Origin: Chara braunii
Lineage: Eukaryota; Streptophyta; Charophyceae; Charales; Characeae
Length of the DNA stretch: 35,444 bases
Direction: 5' to 3'
Assembly (NCBI GenBank): GCA_003427395.1
Contig: BFEA01000219.1
Span: forward strand, 2,065,750-2,101,193
The notes beneath the pieces are model-generated. The model did no database searches. It worked only from the letters and a program-made list of their open reading frames with translations, and had not been told where the DNA came from. The number at the start of each line of letters is the position of its first letter. Position 1 is the first letter of the stretch. This document shows positions 30,178 through 35,444 of this stretch, one piece after another. Made by a program: the position numbers and the translations under genes.

Positions 30178-31422
30178 ATGGCGGAAGAGAGCGGCTTCGC
30201 CAAGATCCTGCGTTGGAGGAATTCGTGTCAGATGAAGGTGTTGTTGTGCAAGGCACTGCGAGAGTCAATGCCGCCAGACCTCCGTGCTTTGTTATTCTAA
30301 GGAAGGAACTTGTCTGACTTCCTACGTGACTTTCATGGCTTCATCCTTATGAAGAAGTGGGATGAGAGGGCGATGAGGTGCATGTTCCCGCTGTTTGTTT
30401 GTGAAAGACTAAGTGAGGAGGTATATATCCTCAAGCAGGAGTCGAAAACGTGGGATGAATTGGTGCGTTCCTTAAGGCTAAGATTCCCAGGAGATGGAAT
30501 AGAAGGCCCACATGGGGAATGCTCTTTGCCACCAGTTGCGGGCGCACCATCGCAGGCGGAGTTAAGTGGGTTACAAAGACAAGTAGGGGTATTGGAAGAG
30601 AGGTTAGCACGACTAGAAGAGGCGAGGAAGGGTAAGCGGAAGGTTTCAGAAGACTCCCCAAGTAAGCCGGTTGGCCAGGGTGACGGAGGAGTAGAAAAGG
30701 GAGACCAGGAATCGCCCCTCTCGATAGGAACCCCAAAGAGGCAATCCAGTGTTTAGGCGAGGGACAGAGGCAAGAGAGAGGATGAGATAAAGGAGGAGCA
30801 TGGACCTCTCAAGTTGACAAAGGCGCAGCGGAAAGCGAGGAACCTCGCTCAGGGCGGTCAACGTACCGAAAAGGGACAGAGTTCGCAGCAAGTAGCGGCT
30901 ACACCGCAAGAGGGGGAAGGCAGGGCAAGACCAAGGGGGCCTCCTCTGATCGAGCAAGCATTACATGGGCAGTGCGCGTCGGGTAACCGAATGAACTTGT
31001 GTCCGGCACACGGTCCTTATATGCCCTGGGCGCAAAGCAATTATATGGGCCCTTGGACGAACATAATGCCCCGTGGGCCCCCGCTAGTCCAAATCTAACC
31101 CCTCGGACCGTTGTTGCCACCGATACAGCAAGCTTTGCAAGACAGTATGACAGGTGGAAGGGGCCAAAGGCAGGCAGTTGGAAGGGGCCAAGGAGATGGC
31201 GGGCATGGCACTACGGGCCGACGAGATGGTAGGCGTGGCACTACGGGCCGAGGAGATGGCGGGCGTGGCACTACGGGCCGAGGAGATGGCAGGCGTGGCA
31301 ATACGGGTCGTGGCAATGGTGGACGCGGCAATAGAGGCCGTGGGAATGACAGGCAAGGCGCCAAAGGTCGCGGCAGGAGCCAGCGAAACCATAAGTGGGG
31401 CTCAAAGAAGAAAGGGGCATGA
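30178..31422 (+). pseudogene. Gag-like protein with Arg-Gly-rich tail
   Basis: One frame carries about 415 codons from ATG 30178 to TGA 31420 with stops at 30298 (TAA), 30754 (TAG) and 31096 (TAA). The segment just after the first stop, GRNLSDFLRDFHGFILMKKWDE...CMFPLFVCERL...TWDELVRSLRLRF (30301-30486), has the layout of a retrotransposon gag capsid N-terminal helix set with the closing W-(x)-L...L...F block. A coiled coil follows (LSGLQRQVGVLEERLARLEEARKGKRK, about 30565-30645), then a Lys/Glu/Gly-rich region, a Pro/Met-rich region (PYMPWAQSNYMGPW) and five 10-residue Arg-Gly repeats. There is no CCHC knuckle. The RG tail would take the RNA-binding role. The gag assignment rests on layout and context, not on a diagnostic motif. 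Confidence 0.6.
31198..31347 (+). repeat. Five 30-bp tandem repeats coding an Arg-Gly decapeptide
   Basis: Units at 31198, 31228, 31258, 31288 and 31318 encode variants of GRRGTTGRGD. The first three are close copies. The last two drift towards GRGN. The unit length keeps the reading frame. Confidence 0.85.
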
Positions 31423-34106
31423 TGGTGCCGAATGAGATGGTCATTAGAGTGAGCCAAGTGATTAAGGGTGCGGAGAGAATGGATGAGATGACTAGGGCAG
31501 AGAAAGTATAGTAGGACGTAATAGGGATTCACCCTAACTCCTGGGTTGGGAAGTTTCTGTCAGTTGCTTGCCTTGAATTTTTGGATTCGTGTTGGTAGGG
31601 GTTAGTTGTACATGTATTGATCTGGAAACTGGAGTACCGGGCTAACCATTGCGTGACCCTAACCCCATACTAATTGGTAAAGGCTAGTTGCATATTATTT
31701 GGGTCGGGGCAGGCATATACTTGGATGTGTGTATGTGCATATGTTAGATCCAGGGAGAGGTTTTGCAATAATGGTTCGGTGAAGTAACTAAGGCTGTAGA
31801 TAGTCCAACCGTATAGATGAAACCAGAGGGGGCAATGAGTGAGTGGGGACTCGTTCGCCTGTACGTCAGTAGGACCAAGGTTTTTTGTATATAGGAACGG
31901 AGCTAGATATATGCATATCTAGGGGTAGTCACGATTAGCTTGTCCATCTGTACATATGCAGATTGTAGTGCTGGACGAATCTTTGTTTTTTCTTTTTTGG
32001 TGTGTGATTTAGGTGATTGTGTCCAGATGTGTGATATGTTGGCGTGTACAGTTGGGATAGATTTATGTGATTTGGGTCTTTGTGTATGTTGGGTATATTC
32101 TGAGGTATTCGTATGTTAGGGATGTGGACCACTTGGTAGGATGGGGCAAGGAGTGACCCTGAGGGTATTGTTACGAGGTAGGGATTTGTTCCATTAAGGC
32201 CTACTGATCGAGAGAAGAAGATATGGGATCTACGTCCTGCCTAGGCTTAGATAGACGTATAGGTGTGAAAGGTAGGAAAGGGTTGGGAAGAAACCTCAGC
32301 GTGGGGGAAATAGGTCATCTAGCCTAGGGAGGAAATTGCAGAATTGGTATATGGGCGACTCCTAGCCTAACTTTTCTTTAAGATATCTGGATGTCCTGGA
32401 TTACTTGGGCCCCTCGGATTGAGGAGTACGGCTACGTCATGATCTAACTGTTTTTAGCTATAGCTTTGGTCAGGGAGACCGCATTTGTTCTTGTGTGATA
32501 CCAGTGACGGTTTGAGTTGAGATTATTCAACTCCGACTGTATATATGTAATTCAAAACATTTGGTCCGCGTTTGAGTTGGGGTATTGTACCCCTGCGTAT
32601 ATATTGAGTTGAGGCCCTATCCGAGACTGTCTTTTGTATATGACGATCACAATCACTCTCACATGTGTTGACTTTATCCTGATGAATGGTGATTTTGTGT
32701 GGATTTTGTGAGAATAAATAGATGTGAACTGTCTACTCTTTGGTATACTCGTGCGGCCTGCCTACAGGCAGGACAGGGCCGAGTATAAGGAGAGGGAGTG
32801 CAGTCTATCATTGTGAAAGTGTGAAAATCCTAAGGGATTCTGCGAGTCTTTGAGGCTCGAGAACTTACCATGCCGGATGTTTTATGGTTAAGTTACGAAA
32901 GGGGCCCATAAGCAGGCCCCTCAGTGGAGTTGGTTCGTGGTTGAGTTGTGGAGAGGGCCCATAAGAAGGCCTCTCAATTTGAGTTGTTCTATGATTGAGA
33001 CCCCTTCACATTAAGGAAGGTGGTAATATTAGTTATCGGAAGACTCACCCCCCCAAAAAAAGCGGGGTGTTTTAAAAAGGGTCGTGTGATAGCTCATCCT
33101 AGGAAGAGAGGGATGGTTGGGAGACCTATTGAGAGAGACCTCCTTTATGGGAAAGGTGGTTAGTGGATTTAAAGGCATGGTAAGCAGTGTTTCAGTTGAT
33201 AAAGTCTGACGAAAAGGGACCATGTTTGCTTGAGATGTCTGAGAAAGTCGCAGAAGAGTGTGGGGCGAGAAATGTCTCAGGATGGGTGGTTGCTGGCTCT
33301 GATCAAGTCAGGGGTCACGACCTTGTGGACCTAGCAGATTTTGTTTGTGATTGTGCGAAGGATGCCATGCCTTTCGTGGAAGAGACGGTAAATGTCTTCT
33401 GACCCCTGCGTAATCCCGCAATAAGCCCGTGATTGGTTTTGCGACGCTCCGTCTAACCACTTGTGCTAGTTCTGAGACATAGTAGGGGAATACCAAGCTA
33501 AGCGGTAAAGATTAGCACCTCTAGGCCGTAACCCCAGTGGATGGGTGCTAGCCGACGCAACCTGGCTGCGGGACCGCTGAGAAAGAGTTTAAGGGGAGTT
33601 GCCCGCCCTAGGAAAATTACTCCGTGGGGCAGTAAAAATTGAGAAATTTTTGAAAATCCTGATTGAATGCTTATCATGAGAAAACCTATCGTTGCGTAAC
33701 CAACAAGGGTACTGCCGCTAAAATAACAATGCGGTGGGCCGTAGTCCTGGTCCGATCAGCCAGGCTATGGTGGGCCAAGATGGAGACCTGACCTTTCTGT
33801 ACTAGACTGCAAAAAGAGCTGAGTGGATATTAAATATACAAAAGCCGAAGGTTGTCTAGGACCGGGGAGAGGATGATTGGGAAGGTCTTTGGAACTTATG
33901 TTGTCAGCGTCCTAATGTCGGGGAGGTGAGGGTCCGGGTTACAAGCATGGCAGCATATAGTTGTGGAGGCATGGGTTGATGGAGGCCTCTACCCTGTGTT
34001 TGTCGGCTAATCGGATTGGTTCCTCTTTCGTCGGCATCTTGGGTAATCTGATAGCTTTTCGATTTTGCGAAGCGACGGGGACGTCGCTTAATATGGTCCG
34101 GTAACC
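31423..34106. other. 3' non-coding part of the large element with several RNA-like hairpins
   Basis: No pol or other gene is seen. Hairpins visible by eye: 32514-32520/32527-32533 and 32579-32584/32588-32593, each preceded by TTTGAGTTG and followed by GTATATAT; 32900-32906/32915-32921 and 32951-32959/32968-32975 with loops CATAAGCA and CATAAGAA; a nested set at 33501-33578; and 33739-33750/33760-33770. AAGCGAC/GTCGCTT lies at about 34069-34088, just before the 3' repeat. No adjacent polypurine tract is evident. Confidence 0.5.
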
Positions 34107-35444
34107 TGTCGGCGCGAATACCCATACAAGGGTATCCGCCCTGGTTTTTGCAAGTGACAGAAAACAAGTTTGACCTGGAATTGTTGAGAAGGCCGCGCGA
34201 CTTGCGGCAGTGTGGCGACTATTGGTTGGCTATGAGGTCTAGGAATAGAGAGTGTGTGGGCGCGCAGATTTTTGAGACGCGCGTGAATCCGTTTCTACCG
34301 TTGATTATAAAGTCGGTCGGACATCGGTCATTTTGTCTAATAATATTAGTAATATTTATTTATATTTGATTAAGTAAGAATTAGGGATATTTCCGGTTGA
34401 TTGGTACGTTTGACCGAGGCAAGCATACGTACGGAGGATGACTTCGACGGCGGCGGCAAAGGCGACAGTGTGGCTGTGGTAGGGTCTTGGCACGCGGAGT
34501 GGCGCGAGTGGCGGCCGTGATACAGCTTGGTAAGTCGGCGCAGACATTGGGCGGCCGCGCGCACGGTTGTAGGTTGAGATGAGGCTCAGGCCAATTTCCC
34601 TGGCCCTGAGCGCAGCGCCATATATGGCACTCCGCGGATATTAGCCTCAGGCTTGGGCTTAGCCCTATAGGTTACAGTGTCGGGTTGCGGCTACGAAGGT
34701 TCAGGGATCGAGGACGAGTGATGACAATGTGGGAATATCAAAGCGGCGCGAGGGGGGCCGAGGGGCTGAGGGCCTGGCGAGACTATTCCCCTTTATTTTA
34801 TTGTCGGCGGCGTTGGAACAGTGCTAATGTTTTCCTGTTCCCCGTTCGTCACATTCTGACGCTTGGAATTTTCCTAAGTATTTTACTATTTAACGACATG
34901 TTATTTTGATCCTTATGCCCCGACGCTCCTTGCTTCGGGCGCGGCGTCGGGTGTAAGGACCGCCACGGCAGTCGAGGACCTTGAGCGCGCCCCTTTTGAT
35001 TGTGCTCGGGAGGAGTGGCCCAAGGCACTAAGGGGGGGGGGGGGTCCGTAGGGCTCCCCGTTAAATTCCCCGCTAGTTTTATTACTTCTACCTCTCTTGT
35101 CTTCTGTTTATTTTTGTTTTACCCGCGTCCCGATTCTGAGATGTGATACCAGGCCTGGGGTGGGGTCACGTGGAGTGTGCTGTGATCACGGGACTGCTAG
35201 AAGTGCAATTTCAAACTGTTTTCGTAGCAGTGTCGAGGTTACCCCTTCTCAGTACTATGGGGAACCCTGTTGCAGCCACATCCGGACCCAAGCCTCCAAA
35301 CGAGGGTAAGTGCGGGAGCGGGCACCCACTAGCTGGGGGTGACATGTGCTAAAGTCCGCGGGTGAACCCGGATGCGAACCGAGTTAGGGGTGTGTGAAGG
35401 GTGATGAAAGAGGGTAAACAGGTCGAGTGGCCTTTGAGGGTGTG
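34107..35444 (+). repeat. 3' terminal repeat (LTR) of the large element, cut by window end
   Basis: Direct repeat of 19685-21008 with scattered substitutions. Relative to the 5' copy it has about 35 extra bases at 34938-34973, lacks part of the palindromic segment found at 20673-20708, and has a shorter segment near 34622. The TATA-like TTATAAAG and the ATG-plus-donor segment (about 35258-35312) are conserved. Confidence 0.88.

Larger units (their letters stand above)
19685..35444 (+). mobile_element. Large terminal-repeat retroelement without pol (TR-GAG type), extends beyond window
   Basis: Direct repeats beginning TGTCGACACGAATACCC (19685) and TGTCGGCGCGAATACCC (34107) enclose about 13 kb. 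The upstream flanks of the two repeats are unrelated, so the repeat starts are real boundaries. Inside are a decayed gag-like ORF (30178-31422), an unknown ORF (29219-29935), and no recognisable protease, RT, RNase H or integrase on either strand. Known TR-GAG and LARD elements are non-autonomous LTR elements that depend on enzymes supplied in trans; this matches that description. The 3' repeat is cut by the window end. The full repeat length, primer-binding site and polypurine tract cannot be fixed. The internal part contains scattered single Ns. Confidence 0.72.

Noticed and set aside
33490-33580. tRNA-like gene
   Set aside because: An A-box-like AGCTAAGCGGT is present, but no B box, no anticodon arm and no acceptor stem can be built.

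Overview
The window is repeat-dominated nuclear DNA from a eukaryote, most likely a plant or other streptophyte. The evidence is an L1-type LINE with a C-terminal zf-RVT domain, a Ty3-class LTR retrotransposon with an 11/12 match to the plant initiator tRNA-Met primer-binding site, a TATAAA box in that element's LTRs, and no single-copy host gene. The exact organism cannot be named from the sequence. I found no rRNA, convincing tRNA or CRISPR array. All coding sequence I can support belongs to mobile elements, and most of it is broken.

Layout. Bases 1-433 are low-complexity DNA (A-run, imperfect palindrome, G-rich minisatellite). Bases 434-665 are the right end of a small TIR transposon (copy 1). 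A LINE starts at 666 inside its endonuclease domain, runs to 2560, and resumes at 16491. The 13.9 kb between is a second copy of the TIR transposon (2561-16482), flanked by a near-perfect 8-bp target duplication. Removing it with one duplication brings the LINE reading frame back into register. This copy 2 carries an 872-bp foldback palindrome (2870-3741) and a complete Ty3-type LTR retrotransposon (3852-16354). The order of events was LINE, then TIR element, then palindrome and Ty3 element. The LINE ends in tandem tail units and an A25 tract at 18699.

The Ty3 element has 2.2-kb LTRs, an intact gag, and a pol (PR, RT, RNase H, RING-like finger, IN) split by stops and frameshifts. A catalytic Asp is substituted in each of PR, RT and IN. 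Two further ORFs of unknown function lie between integrase and the 3' LTR. They appear to hold three divergent copies of one fold. A pair of hairpins with the same loop and different stems lies next to the 3' LTR.

From 19685 to the window end lies a second, very large terminal-repeat element. Its terminal repeats (19685-21008+ and 34107-35444+) start 14.4 kb apart. Between them there is no recognisable pol. There is an intact 238-codon ORF of unknown function (29219-29935), a decayed gag-like ORF ending in Arg-Gly repeats (30178-31422), and long non-coding stretches. The leader holds the most striking feature of the window: about ten dispersed hairpins (24773-25594) with a conserved UAAGAU-type hexaloop, whose closing and outer stems change in compensating ways. 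Two more hairpins with a CAUAAG loop lie near the other end (32900-32975). This looks like a non-autonomous TR-GAG-type element with a structured RNA leader, dependent on another element for its enzymes.
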